In this document: one piece after another, positions 10,949-22,441 of the stretch | Layout: every line of letters starts with the position of its first letter | How positions within the stretch are numbered: position 1 is the stretch's first letter | From: Brasenia schreberi | Lineage: Eukaryota > Streptophyta > Magnoliopsida > Nymphaeales > Cabombaceae | DNA: 64,000 bases | Direction of reading: 5' to 3' | Assembly: GCA_036023115.1 (NCBI GenBank) | Contig: JAYKKT010000076.1 | Span: 124,001 to 188,000, forward strand | Position numbers and translations under genes: made by a program | Notes under the pieces: generated by a model | Seen by the model: only the letters and a program-made list of their open reading frames with translations | Database searches by the model: none | What the model was told of the DNA's origin: nothing

Positions 10949-11041
10949 GTGAGCCTTTTCAAAAATCGAGTTTACTTGTAGAAGTCTTGCGAAAATTTTA
11001 TAAAAAGGTGTCGTTTTAACTTGTTTTCTTTGCTTGTACTT

Positions 11042-11043
11042 AG
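11042..11043 (+). other. Putative 3' splice acceptor before el2 gag
   Basis: A pyrimidine-rich tract ending TTGCTTGTACTTAG|GAAA, preceded by a branch-like TTTTAAC, 25 nt upstream of the gag ATG. Equivalent AGs are at 22415-22416, 34850-34851 and, on the minus strand, 55721-55720 and 2448-2447. Confidence 0.45.
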
Positions 11044-11068
11044 GAAATTTTGAAAAAGCTTGAAAAGC

Positions 11069-13939
11069 ATGTCAAAATCCAATCCAAGTGAAGTATCGAG
11101 CCAAGGCTCATGCGCATCAAGTTCTCACTCTAGGAGGATTTTCAAAAACAAAATAAAACTAGATGAAATCGAGGACTTGAGAAGGGAGTTTGAGGCCAAA
11201 ATCGATGCTCTCAGCCAAGAGGCTGAAGTAGGCGATTCATGTTCATCAAACGGTGAACAAAGGCCTAAAAAGAAACTTGAAAAACCTCGCAAGCAAAAAG
11301 AGCCCTCCGTAATGGAAGGCAACCAATACCACGAGTCCTTCACACAAAAGGACCGTAAAGCCCTACAGCAGCTGCTGAAAGGGCAGAATAAAGAGAAAAG
11401 AAGCTACGCCCTGTCTGATTTCCTTCCTATGGATTACGAAACAGACAGTGACGATGAAATACCGAACTTCCATCGGTATGATGGCATGGGAGACCTTAGG
11501 TCTCACTTGCAGCTTTTCTCACGTCGAGCCCATAAGAAGAAAAAGGACTCGATGAAATGGGTGTATTGGTTCCCTTTATCCCTTAAAGGCACAGCTGCCA
11601 AATGGCTGGCTTCCTACGACTTAAGCCAGTTCGCTACTTTTGAAGAGTTAGCGAACTGCTTCATGCAAAGATTTGCACACAACATGGAAGTCACACCAAC
11701 CCCGAATACCTTAAGGGATACAAAGCAAGGCATGAACGAAGATGTGCATGCCTTCATTATAAGATGGAGGTCTCTTTTAGGCCAAGTGCGAGAGCCTATA
11801 TCCGAAGGATGCGCAGTAATGCTCATCCTGGATAATTTCAAAAGCGAGTTAAAAACCCTTCTCTCGCTCCACTAGATTTCAACTTTCCATAAGTTGATCA
11901 AAAAGGCCTCCCTTTTCGAAACCAACTTGCGAAAAGGGACATACGATCACTTATGGAAAGGAAGTGCCGTTCCAAAAACCCGTTTGGAAAAGCCCATCGC
12001 ATATGGGCTGCCCACGACGGACAAAGGGGCAAAGCCCCATAAAATCGCTAATGTCCGGGTGGATCCAGGCATGGCGGGCACTTCCAAAAATTTTGAAAAA
12101 TTAGAAAATAAGAGGGAACGCAATTTTCAAAAACCGGTTGAAAAACGGGAGTATACTCCGTTGGGGCAACCTGTGTCGGAGGTCCTAGACCTCCTACTTG
12201 CCCAGGGCATGATCGAACTCCCTGAAATCCCCGAAGGAGTCACTTCCAAAGGGGGGTATTTAAACCGATTTTGCAAGTATCATCGGCTCAAAGGCCATGA
12301 TACCAAACGTTGCTTCTCTCTTTTAAATAAAATTGAGAACTTGATAGCAGAAGGCCGGCTCCAGGTCACTGCGGAACCTGAGCCACCTCAAGCTATCTTC
12401 AAGGAACCCTTTCCCAAACACGCCAATGGCAGTGGGAAAGGAAAGGAGGTATGTACCCTCACCATTTCCAAAGAACTAGCGCAAAAGCCAGAACCTGGTC
12501 GACCTGCTTGTGCGACCATCCTTGTACTATACAAGAGGCCCGCCCAAGTCGTCATTCGGGGACCATCAAAAGTAGAAACCCCGGTAAAACCAGTTTTGAA
12601 AATCCAAGGTTCTCCTCAGCTCATCCTTAGAGCCAAGTTTAGCGCAAACCCTAGGCTGGTCGTGGGGGAAGTCACTAGATCCGGGAGGATATACCAACCC
12701 CCGCACCTTCAAGGTGCTCAAAAGGTGGTCAGTGTGTCAGGCCCCTCAAAAGCATGTATCCCTAGTGGTCTGCCAAAAGCAGATAAGGACAAAATCATCC
12801 TAAATCCTTATGATTTCGAAAACCACCTTTCAAAGATTCCTATCCACATGTCTATCCTAGAGCTTATCAAAACCTCGCCTAGGCATAGACTTGTATTAGA
12901 GAAAATTCTAGAAAGGGCCAAGGTTGATTCGAACATAAGTCCGGAATCCTTGTCTGCCCAAGTGGCTTTATTAGGAGCAAAATCGCCCATCACCTTTTCA
13001 GAAGATGATGTAGATAGACCCTACGAAACCCATAACCAGGCCCTGCATATCGAGGTGGTTCTAAACAACCACTCTCTGGACAGGTGCCTAGTCGATAGTG
13101 GAGGAGGGCTCAACATCCTTCCACTTCACGTGGCGTACAAAATCGGAGTCACCTTGACTTCAGTGAACCCAAGTCCCATCGTTATCACTGGATACGATGG
13201 GAATGCGTCTAGGCCTTTAGGATCCATCGAACTCCCAATGGAAACGGGAGGGATCGAACACACGGGGGTGTTCCATGTCTTGGACATCCACCCCCATTAT
13301 AACCTATTTCTGGGAAGACCCTGGATACACAGCTTGTGCGCTGTGCCATCCACCTTCCACAGGTGTGTTAAGATCCCTTTTAGGGACCAGGTCGTAGTGA
13401 TCCTAGGTGAGAGTCACCCACAGCTTCAGGGGATCATAAACTCCCCTTGTTTATCGAGCTCCCAGGCCCATGAGGCTAACCTGGGGCAAATTATGGTTGA
13501 GCCACCTCGGCTCGTGTTGAACAACCCTAGGAAGGTTGTATGTGTGAAGGGGTCGCCCAAAGCAGGCCCCCTCCCGACTCTAATCCTCCTAGGAAAACCC
13601 AAACGTTCCCTATTTCCAAAACCCCTAGACAAAAGGCAATACGAGCCTAATATGGACGATAGCATGTTCCAGGACCATGACTTGTATCCCATCTTTTCAA
13701 AAAACAAAAGGTCGTGGAACATGTTATTGAACATGGGCTACACGCCCTACAAAAGTCTAGGGGCACAAAACCAGGGTCTCCTAGAGCCCATCCTTCCTAG
13801 GGCCAACCCAAGCCGATATGGGATCGGCTATACTCCCCGAATACCGCCGGAGCCACCCCCTGTGACCACCTGGGTCAAGGGTGCCCTGGAGCCTGCCTTA
13901 GAAGAAACCTATGGTTTAGACCTCCTATTCCGAGTCTAA
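11069..13939 (+). pseudogene. gag-pro: el2 gag-protease, one nonsense codon
   Basis: Full-length 956-codon frame broken by a single TAG at 11873-11875, where the other copies have GAG after ...TLLSLH. The rest is open on both sides. The gag domain and CX2HX4HX4C knuckle are present. The protease active site reads L-V-D-S-G-G-G, so this copy alone keeps the classical D-S-G triad; the four other copies read D-G-G. With the stop, the product would be a truncated 268-residue capsid fragment without knuckle or protease. Confidence 0.9.
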
Positions 13940-13960
13940 CCCGTAGTGTTTTCCCTTTGT

Positions 13961-13962
13961 AG
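13961..13962 (+). other. Putative 3' splice acceptor before el2 pol
   Basis: A branch-like CTAAC overlaps the gag-pro stop and is followed by GTGTTTTCCCTTTGTAG|GT. Equivalent AGs are 25334-25335 (el3), 37765-37766 (el4) and 52806-52805 on the minus strand (el5). Confidence 0.45.
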
Positions 13963-14054
13963 GTATGACGGAAGATCCCTTTTTCTAAAAATACCAAAAA
14001 CATTTGAAAACTTAAAATAAAAAAAAAAATCGAAAAACAAGAAAACCAAAAACA

Positions 14055-17000
14055 ATGGAAAAACAAAAACTCGAAAAAAGAGTGCTTTGTATAGTTCCCA
14101 AAGTTCTTGTTTTACAAAAACCCAAAAAAATCGAAAATTTGGAAAATACCAAAAAGATTTTGTACATAGCTGCTCCTGGTAGGACTTTGGCGAAAGAAAA
14201 GGATTTCGAAAGAAACGTCATCTGCATAGCCAGACCAAAAATTTTGAAATCACTTGAAAATCCAAGTACAAAACCAGGTTATTTTGAAAACCACGCATCA
14301 AGTTCCCTCGGGTCTATAGCCCACGAGAATGATCAAAGCCCAGAAGTGGATCCCCTTGAGGAAGATCCCACTTCTGAGCTCCCAGAATTTCATAGAATTC
14401 TCGATTTTGAAAGACCTTCCCAATCAGTAGGAGGAGATTTCGTAGAGGTGAACCTAGGGGATGATTCCAATCCCAAAACCATCAAAATAGGCGCATGCTT
14501 GCATGAAACTGAAAAGTTAGCATTCATTGCATTTCTACGAACCTATTTAGATGTGTTTGCATGGACGTATGAAGACATGTCGGGCATAGATCCCAGCATA
14601 GTCGAGCATCGTCTTCCCTTAGATGCAGGTGTAAAACCCATAAAGCAGAAGCTTAGGAAAATACACCCGAATGTACACACGCAAGTCAAAGAGGGTTTAG
14701 AAGATCTGCTAAAAGCCGGATTTATAAAACCCATTGCGTATTCTGATTGGTTGTCAAATATCGTTATGGTTCGAAAAACCAATGGGAAAATTCGAATATG
14801 CATCGATTTCAGAAACCTGAATAAAGCCACTCCAAAGGATAATTATCCTTTACCAAACATAGATTTGATAGTCGATAGTACTGCAAATCATGAAATGTTT
14901 TCATTCATGGATGGCTATTCAGGCTATAATCAAATCAAACTAAGTCCACGAGATCAGGGTAAGACCGCCTTCACAACCCCATGGGGCACGTACTGCTATA
15001 CAGTCATGCCCTTTGGTTTGAAAAATGCCGGTGCAACATACCAACGAGCCATGAACATGATCTTCCATGATCAAATTCATGAGCTTGTAGAAGTGTATGT
15101 AGATGATCTCTTGGCGAAATCCAAAACCCGATGCACCCATATCGAATGTTTACAAAAGATTTTCGAAAGGCTTAGGCTTTACAAAGTAAAGCTAAACCCT
15201 CAAAAGTGTGTGTTCGGAGTAGAATCAGGGACGCTTATAGGCTTTATGGTGAGCCAAAGGGGAATAGAAGTCGACCCCTCTAAGTGTCGAGCCATCATAG
15301 ACATGGCTCCACCCTCCAATCTCACCCAAGTCCGTAGCCTCCAGGGTCGATTACAATCTGGGCGCCGAAAACCGCTTTTATTATACATCTCCGTGCATAT
15401 AAACGCTTTAGGAGCCCTGTTGGCTCAATACGAGGATGACACCCATAAGGAGTATGCCATCTACTATATTTCGAAAACTCTCTTGGCTTATGAACGAAAT
15501 TATCAAGCCATGGAGAAGACGTGCTTGACCCTAGTCTGGGCCTGCCAGAAATTTAGACACTATTTCCTAGATCATGAGATCTGGATAGTGTCCAAGCTTG
15601 ATCCAATCAAGCACTTGTTCGAAAAACCTATTCTCACGGGTAGATTGGGCAAATGGCAACTCCTTCTAATGGAGTATGATCTGAAATACCATCACCAGAT
15701 CTCCATTAAGGGGCAAGCCCTAGCAGATTACGTGGTTGAATTCCCCTTAGAGGACGCATATCCCACTCTTATCGAAATGCCTGATGAAGGCATATTGCAA
15801 AACCATTTTCAAAACCACATTTTGGCAAATTCTTTCGAAAACCAAGTGTGGAAGATGCACTTCGATGGGGCACGAAACCAACGAGGGGCTGGTGCCGGGA
15901 TCATCCTAATCTCCCCTGAAAAGGGCGAGATTCCCATAGCAGTCCGCTTAGATTTCCAATGTTCCAACAACGTAGCTGAGTATGAAGCACTCATACAAGG
16001 CTTAAGGATTTCGAAAACTCTAGGGGCATCGTGCATTGAGGTCTTTGGAGATTCGCTCCTTGTCATAAACCAGGTTTTAAAAATTTGGCAAGTACGTAAT
16101 GAGAAACTACTTCCATATCACGAGTTGGCCACTCGATTGGTCCAAACCTTCCAGTCGTGTAAGCTCATACACGTAGGAAGAGAGGACAATGGCATCGCCG
16201 ATGCCCTCTCCTCCTTGGGTTCAGCCCTGAAGGTCGATCCCATTTCAGGGACCAGATCTTTGGAAATATGGCATGCGCCCCATCCATCCACACACGACTT
16301 GGATATTTGCCAAAACAACCCAGAGTCTATAAAAAAACCCTGGTTCTATGACATAAAACAATTTTTAGAAAATGGGGGATTCACCGAAGATGCCACGTCC
16401 AAAGATAAGGCATTCATTCGTAAGATTTCGACCCGATACACCATTCTGGGTGGGGTCTTATACAAAAAGAGTTTTACCGGCATTCTGCTTAGGTGTATCG
16501 ACCTAGAGGAGGCTAGGATAGTAATGCACGGGTTCCACGATGGAGAATGTGGAGGTCATGTTAATGCCAACATGATGGCAATGAAAATACTTAGAGGGGG
16601 TTATTTTTGGTCCACCCTGAAAAAGGATTGTCATGATCATGTTAGGAAGTGTCATCCGTGTCAAGTGCATGGGCACGCCATTCATATCCCTTCATCTGCA
16701 TTGCATTCCGTGGTCAGCCCCTGGCCATTTACCATGTGGGCGTTTGACATTGTAGGCCCAATATTTCCCAAGGCCTCGAATGGGCATCGATTTATTCTAG
16801 CAGCCACGGAGTATTTCTCCAAGTGGGTGGAAGCCATTTCCCTAACGAATGTAATGGGGCAACATGTGGTGGCTTTCATCCGAAGGAATATCTTGGCTCG
16901 ATTTGGGGTTCCACGAGACCTTGTGTCTGATAATGGTACCCCATTCAAGAATGAGCGGATGGTTAAGTTGTGCAACACGTATGGCATAACTCACCACTTC

Positions 17001-17588
17001 TCCTCGCCCTACTACCCTCAAGGCAACGGCCAGGCCGAAGCCACAAACAAGACTCTCATTAGTATTATTGAGAAAACCTTAGAGAAGGGTAGGACGTGGC
17101 ACTAGAAGCTGGATGAAGCCTTATGGGCTTATAGGACTTCCATTCGGACTCCCACGAATGCCACACCATTCGAATTGGTCTATGGCACAAATGCCATTCT
17201 TCCCATTCATACCCAATTGCATTCATTTCATACATCTATAGCACTCAACCTCCCCCTAGAGACGCTTCAGCATGCTAGGATGGCCGAACTAGACTTGCTA
17301 GATGAGAGGCGACTCCTTGCCATGGATCATGCTCGTGCATACCGGCAAAGGATAGCCCGACATTATAGCAAACACATGAGACCTCGCCACTTTGAAGTGG
17401 GAGATCTGGTCTTGAAAACCATCCACCATCGTGGCCCACACCCCCTAGGCAAGTGGCGCCCCAACTGGGATGGACCCTATGTTGTACGAGCAACCACTAT
17501 GAACAATTCGTATTGGTTGATCGATGTAGAAGGTAGGAATTTAGCAGATCCTATCAATATTCAATACTTAAAGAAATATCATGTGTAG
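14055..17588 (+). pseudogene. pol: el2 pol, 153-bp deletion plus nonsense codon
   Basis: RT, RNase H, second RNase H and integrase in one frame starting at ATG 14055. The RT has M-D-G-Y-S-G-Y (D286) and the YVDD box (348-351). Right after RT, 51 codons present in el3-el5 are missing in frame at about 15359-15370, removing the stretch joining RT to RNase H. A TAG at 17103-17105 replaces GAG in the integrase, after the DDE catalytic core but before the C-terminal domain. The frame is otherwise open to the TAG at 17586-17588. RT would be expected to be impaired and integrase truncated. Confidence 0.92.
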
Positions 17589-18755
17589 GATCTGGATTAA
17601 ATTCCAGTTTTCGAAAAATTTTATAGGGATAGCTGCCCTGAGACATGTGAATAAGGTGCAAATTCGAACTCGTGTGACCCTAAGTGAGAATTCGCACTTG
17701 TGAAAGAGTGGAGTTTTCAAAATCGTGGTTACATTTCAAAATCCTTCATCTTACAAAGAAAGGCCTAGTTCAACATAGCAAGATACTTGCAAGTAGTACG
17801 TGCTATTTCTAAATAGGCTGATCTCGAATGGATCGAGTGTAGGCTTGGGATAAGTCCTCCCCTCTTCTCTTCTATTTCCAAAAGGAAAACAAAGGCCCAA
17901 AATCAAAAGGGAATTTCCCATTTAAAGTCTCTTTCCAAAAGAAAGAAACCAAACTTCAAAAAGAAAAATTGATTCTCTTATAAAAAAGAGGGTTTAAAGA
18001 AAAAATACTCCCAAAGGGAGACCCTCTATGAAAAAAAGGAAAAAGAGGCCAAAAAGCTCAAAAAGAGCAGTTTTCCGCCTTCTATGCCTTAAACCACGGG
18101 ACGCTGCAGAAGGGACCGTGGTATCTCTTTCCCATCCCTGGCTTATCCCAAGCTAAAGCACGGTTCATTTCGAGGAATCCTAAAGTAAAAATAGGATTTA
18201 CTTACTTGAATTTCATCTTGTTTGAGAATTCGACTTTTCGAGTAAGGCGTAGGAATTTGAAATGAAGCTTGTTTTCTTATAAAACCTCCGCTAGATAAGC
18301 GAGTGTTAAGACTCAACCAAGGGCAAGCACGAAGAGCTCGAGATCCTTAGGATCGAGGCTCAAGACAGTTGTCCCTTTTGTAAATAGCTTTTGTAAATAA
18401 GTTTTGAAAACCGAACATCGAACAACATAGGGATTTGCTCATTTGGAGCAATAGACCTTGTAAGTCTCTAGAGTTCGACCACATCTGGTCTCTGGGAGGT
18501 CGCCACTCTTGGCACCACACCCATGTCATTTGCATCCCACATGGTACTTGCATGAACATGATTCCATTTAGGACCAGATTCCATAGTTAACCCTTTGGCG
18601 TGATATCTCCTCCTACCAGAGTTTGTAAATTGAGATTTTGCTAAAATGGGATGATCCCATATTCTTCGTGGCTAGATCTAGGGAGACATTGAAAGGGGTG
18701 TTTGTCATCTTTGCCCTTATCCAAATCTATTTGGACAAGGCCAAAGAGGGGCATC
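17589..18755 (+). other. el2 3' UTR and polypurine tract
   Basis: Non-coding. It has the same A-rich runs and CCACGG/CCGTGG hairpin as el0 (here with one loop change), a CCAAATCTATTTGG palindrome near 18721, and the polypurine tract AAAGAGGGG at 18743-18751. Confidence 0.8.
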
Positions 18756-18842
18756 TGTAAACACCCCGAAATCCCACGAATTTCTCAAAATCCATCTGGT
18801 TTTGTAAAAGCAGCCCCAAAGGGCCATTTTGAGTTTGGAAAC
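18756..18842 (+). repeat. el2 3' LTR, first 87 nt
   Basis: It begins directly after the el2 polypurine tract and is interrupted by the el3 insertion. The last five bases, gaaac (18838-18842), are the left copy of the el3 target duplication; the LTR resumes at 62394. Confidence 0.92.
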
Positions 18843-19680
18843 TGTAAACACCCCGAAATCCCACGAATTTCTTAAACGAATCTGGTTTTATACAAGCAGC
18901 CCCAAAGGGCCATTTTTGAGTTTGGAAACCCAGGAGCCTTCCAAACAAACCCTGTGTATATGTTTTAAACTTTATCTTTCAAAAACATATGATATAGCTT
19001 TTGAAAACCCTTTTAAAACATGTTTTGAAACCCCAAAGTGGCTTGGCCCGATCAAGACAGGACCAGGAGAGCCAAGAAGAGCCCGGAACCGGAGCACCTG
19101 TCGAGCCCGGCGCAGCAACTCTTGTATCTGATTCACACCCCAGGATCTCGAACGTCCAAGACCCTGTTCTTATCAAAATAGCATTTGAAGTCATCTCCGA
19201 AAGGCAGAAACGGAGGCGGACGACTATGTTGGCGAAGACCCAACGCAGACGGAGTACTGATGCTGTCAGGCCCCGCACGAATCGTCCGTTTCGAACCCAG
19301 CTCGAAGGAGTCAGAGTTCAGTTTGGATTGGATCTGGACCATATATATCCAGATTCCAATCCAAACCCATATGTGGACCTGGATTCGGATTTGGATCCAG
19401 AGATCCAATCCAATATCCATATCCATGGCCCACATCACCTTCTCATAAATGGAGGTGGGGCCCACTTGAAATTCACGTGGGATATTGGGCATGAGAGAGA
19501 GTGGGGGGTGAAAAATATCAAGAGTGTTGTATTAAGCTTGACTTGTGTGTCAAGTTTGGGTTTAATCTTGTGGGTTAGCCTAATTGAGTGGGTTTAAGCT
19601 TGTAATTAGCTAAAACCTAACCTAGGGCTGCACCAACATGGGGTGATCAAGGTCTATGGGCCATGCTAAGGGAGCTCCTT

Positions 19681-19936
19681 CACCTAAACCTAACCCAAAA
19701 TGCCTAAACCTAGCCTAAACCCCTAATCCACCCCTAATCTGAACCTAATCACCTAACCCACTTCCCTAATCCCGGCCTAATCCCAACCTAATCACCTAAC
19801 CCACTCCCCTAATCCTTCCCTAAACCTAGATTTGTTTCCCTAAACCTAGCCTAAACCTAGCCTAATCACCTAACCTAGCTCACTAAACCTCACCCTAAAA
19901 CCCAACCACCTAACCTAGCCCTAAACCCCTAAACCA
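19681..19936 (+). repeat. Degenerate telomere-like repeats, el3 5' LTR U3
   Basis: CCTAAACC, CCTAATCC and CCTAACCC blocks, less regular than in el2. Confidence 0.7.
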
Positions 19937-20077
19937 CCCTTAGCCCACGATTTATCAAAACACCTAGTTTTAAAATATCTGGCCCAACCCCATCCAGCCC
20001 ACCTTATCTACATACTACCCTACCTAAACCACCTAACCACTACCCACAACCCAGCCCTAACCGACCTACCCATCCCC

Positions 20078-20085
20078 TATTTAAA
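20078..20085 (+). promoter_or_regulatory. TATA box of el3 5' LTR
   Basis: TATTTAAA followed by ACCCCCCTC and the C-rich leader. It would drive the el3 genomic transcript. Confidence 0.68.
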
Positions 20086-21042
20086 CCCCCCTCATTGTGG
20101 GCGGGTTTTTCTAAGTGGGAACCACCCCTTCCATCCAGCCGGGTCCTCTCCTTCTCCCATTTCTCATCCAGCCGTGACCACTCCCCAGCAGCTCCAGCTC
20201 CTCCACCAGCCGCCACCTGCTCCGCCACCTTCCCTCTTCCGTCCACCACCACTGCCCCCCCCAGCCGGACGCCACCATCTTCCCCCAACTCCACCAGCCG
20301 ACAGCCACCTGCCCGCCACTCTCCCACTCCATCCGCCACTCCTCCCCATTCGGTAAGTCCCCCTAACTCCCTCAAAGTCACTCTCTACCACCTCTCCACT
20401 CTTAGCCACCCATCTTCCCTTCAGCTCAGCCCCTTTGCCGCCACCACCTAAGCCTAGCCGAACCTAGGATAACCCAAGTGGCTGGCCACTACTCAGCCAC
20501 CATCTCCCATTCGGCCAACCCCCCCCCCCTAGGTGTCCTCTTTGGCCTTCCCACTAGCTCACCTTTTAGGTCCAGTTTCCCTAAGTACCTAACTTCCCTA
20601 GTGACCCTAAGACCCACTTATTCAGCCACTCTAAACTCCCTACTTGGAGGCGCCGCCTACTTGCCACCGGCCCCCTTCGAGGCGTCTATCCCGCGCCCCA
20701 CTTGCAGCCGGCCAGCACCCTTGACCACCTACCTTCGCGGAGCTCCCACTTGCAGCCCAAGGCCAAGCCTACGCTCAAGCAAGACCTCTACGGACCAGCT
20801 ACTCGTAAGTGTCTAAACTCGGTCTTTAGTCATATACTTGCTTGAAATTCAATTTGATACGGGGTTGTAATAACGGAGCATAGACTCCCCCCGCTTGTAA
20901 TAACGTGGCTTGGCACAACCACACACGTGCACTCTCTTAGTCGTGCACAATTTTGAACACACACGGGCCTAATCAGCCCCTAATATATAAGTGTACGTAT
21001 ATATTTCATTTCCGAAGGGTTTTGTTTAAGTTGGGTGCGTTG

Positions 21043-21671
21043 TCTTTCAATTTAAACACTCTCACACACATTGAGCTTTCGCTCTTATTTGAAAGACCCA
21101 AGTAAGGGCCGACCTATACTATTTGGGTTTCATTTCATGTCGTGTGAGTAAGTCTTTCAATTTAAACACTCTCACACACATTGAGCTTTCGCTCTTATTT
21201 GAAAGACCCAAGTAAGGGCCGACCTATACTATTTGGGTTTCATTTCATGTCGTGTGAGTAAGTCTTTCAATTTAAACACTCTCACACACATTGAGCTTTC
21301 GCTCTTATTTGAAAGACCCAAGTAAGGGCCGACCTATACTATTTGGGTTTCATTTCTTGTCGTGTGAGTAAGTCTTTCAATTCAAGCACTTTCACACACA
21401 TTGAGCCTTCGCTCTTACTCCCCAAGACCTTAGTAAAGGCCTTATTGCAGTTATATTTGGGTTTCATTTATGTCGTGTGTGTAGTACTTCAATTCAAGCA
21501 CTCTCACACACATTGAGCCTTCGCTCTTACTCCCAAGACCTTAGTCAAGGCCATACTGCAATTTATATTTGGGTTTTATTTCATGTCGTGTGTGTAAGTC
21601 TTTCGATTCAAGCACGCACCCACATTGAGCCTTCGCTCTTATTTGCAAGACCCGAGTAAGGGCTCATATAC
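21043..21671 (+). repeat. 110-bp tandem array in el3 5' LTR, 6 units
   Basis: Units start near 21043, 21153, 21263, 21373, 21485 and 21599. The first three are almost identical, suggesting recent unit gain relative to el2, which has five. Confidence 0.9.
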
Positions 21672-21690
21672 ATAAGATATATACGTATTT

Positions 21691-21787
21691 CCCTTCGGTT
21701 ATTTCCCTTCGGTTATTTCCCTTCGGTTATTTCCCTTCGGTTATTTCCCTTCGGTTATTTCCCTTCTGTTATTTCCCTTCAGTATTG
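21691..21787 (+). repeat. 14-bp tandem repeat in el3 5' LTR
   Basis: Six full CCCTTCGGTTATTT units (the sixth CTG-variant) and a partial seventh. The el3 3' LTR has only four plus a partial. Confidence 0.9.
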
Positions 21788-22304
21788 TCTTTACATTTCG
21801 GGTTTTCCCTTTGGAGTAGCGTGAGTTTGCATTGCATCTACGCCATACCACGAGGTAGGACGCATATTGCATCGAAGCAACCCCCCGCTCGAATTCGCCC
21901 ATGTAGTGGAGTGTTCATAACACACAAACTAGGCGACCCAAAAAGGGATAAAAGAAAAGACTTAGGCACGTGCAAATCCACGTGATCTAAAACTTGCAAT
22001 CGCATCTTAAAGACCCGAAATAGACACCTCGAACCGTTTCGTAGACTTTCTCCCCAAAAACTCGATTTTTTTGCAAAAGCGTATAGACTGACCCTTGCGC
22101 ATCGGTGCAAGAAGGTCTGCGACGACAAGAGCTCACTTGCTCACAGTCGCCACGTTTAGAAGTCAGTGTTAATATATCTTCGCTAGCTTAAGTAAGCTAG
22201 CTGGCACGCCCTATTTGTATACATAGGCCTTAGACGCACGATAAGATCCACTCAGAGCCACGAAAGAGGCGAAGAGGCGGGGATTTTCGCGCGTCTACAG
22301 AGAT

Positions 22305-22322
22305 TGGCACGCCCGGTGGGAC
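22305..22322 (+). other. el3 primer-binding site
   Basis: TGGCACGCCCGGTGGGAC, five nucleotides after the 5' LTR. Confidence 0.8.
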
Positions 22323-22441
22323 GTGAGCCTTTTTCAAAAATCGAGTTTACTTGTAGAAGTCTTGCGAAAATTTTATAAAGGTGTCGTTTTAACTTGTTTT
22401 CTTTGCTTTTACTTAGGAAATTTTGAAAAAGCTTGAAAAGC

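Larger units (their letters stand above)
18843..22299 (+). repeat. el3 5' LTR (3457 bp)
   Basis: It starts TGTAAACACC and ends CGTCTACA. TATTTAAA 20078-20085, donors GT 20353 and 20805, six 110-bp units, six full 14-bp units. It carries an overlapping U3 reading frame of up to 198 codons (19001-19597), treated here as non-coding. Confidence 0.93.

Noticed and set aside
14543..14830. Antisense ORFs of 60-220 codons across gag and pol
   Set aside because: They mirror conserved sense coding sequence and have no recognisable domain.
20095..20451. Proline/serine-rich proteins in the LTR leader
   Set aside because: Several overlapping frames on both strands are open because the sequence is C-rich. 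Frames are not kept between copies; it fits an untranslated leader.
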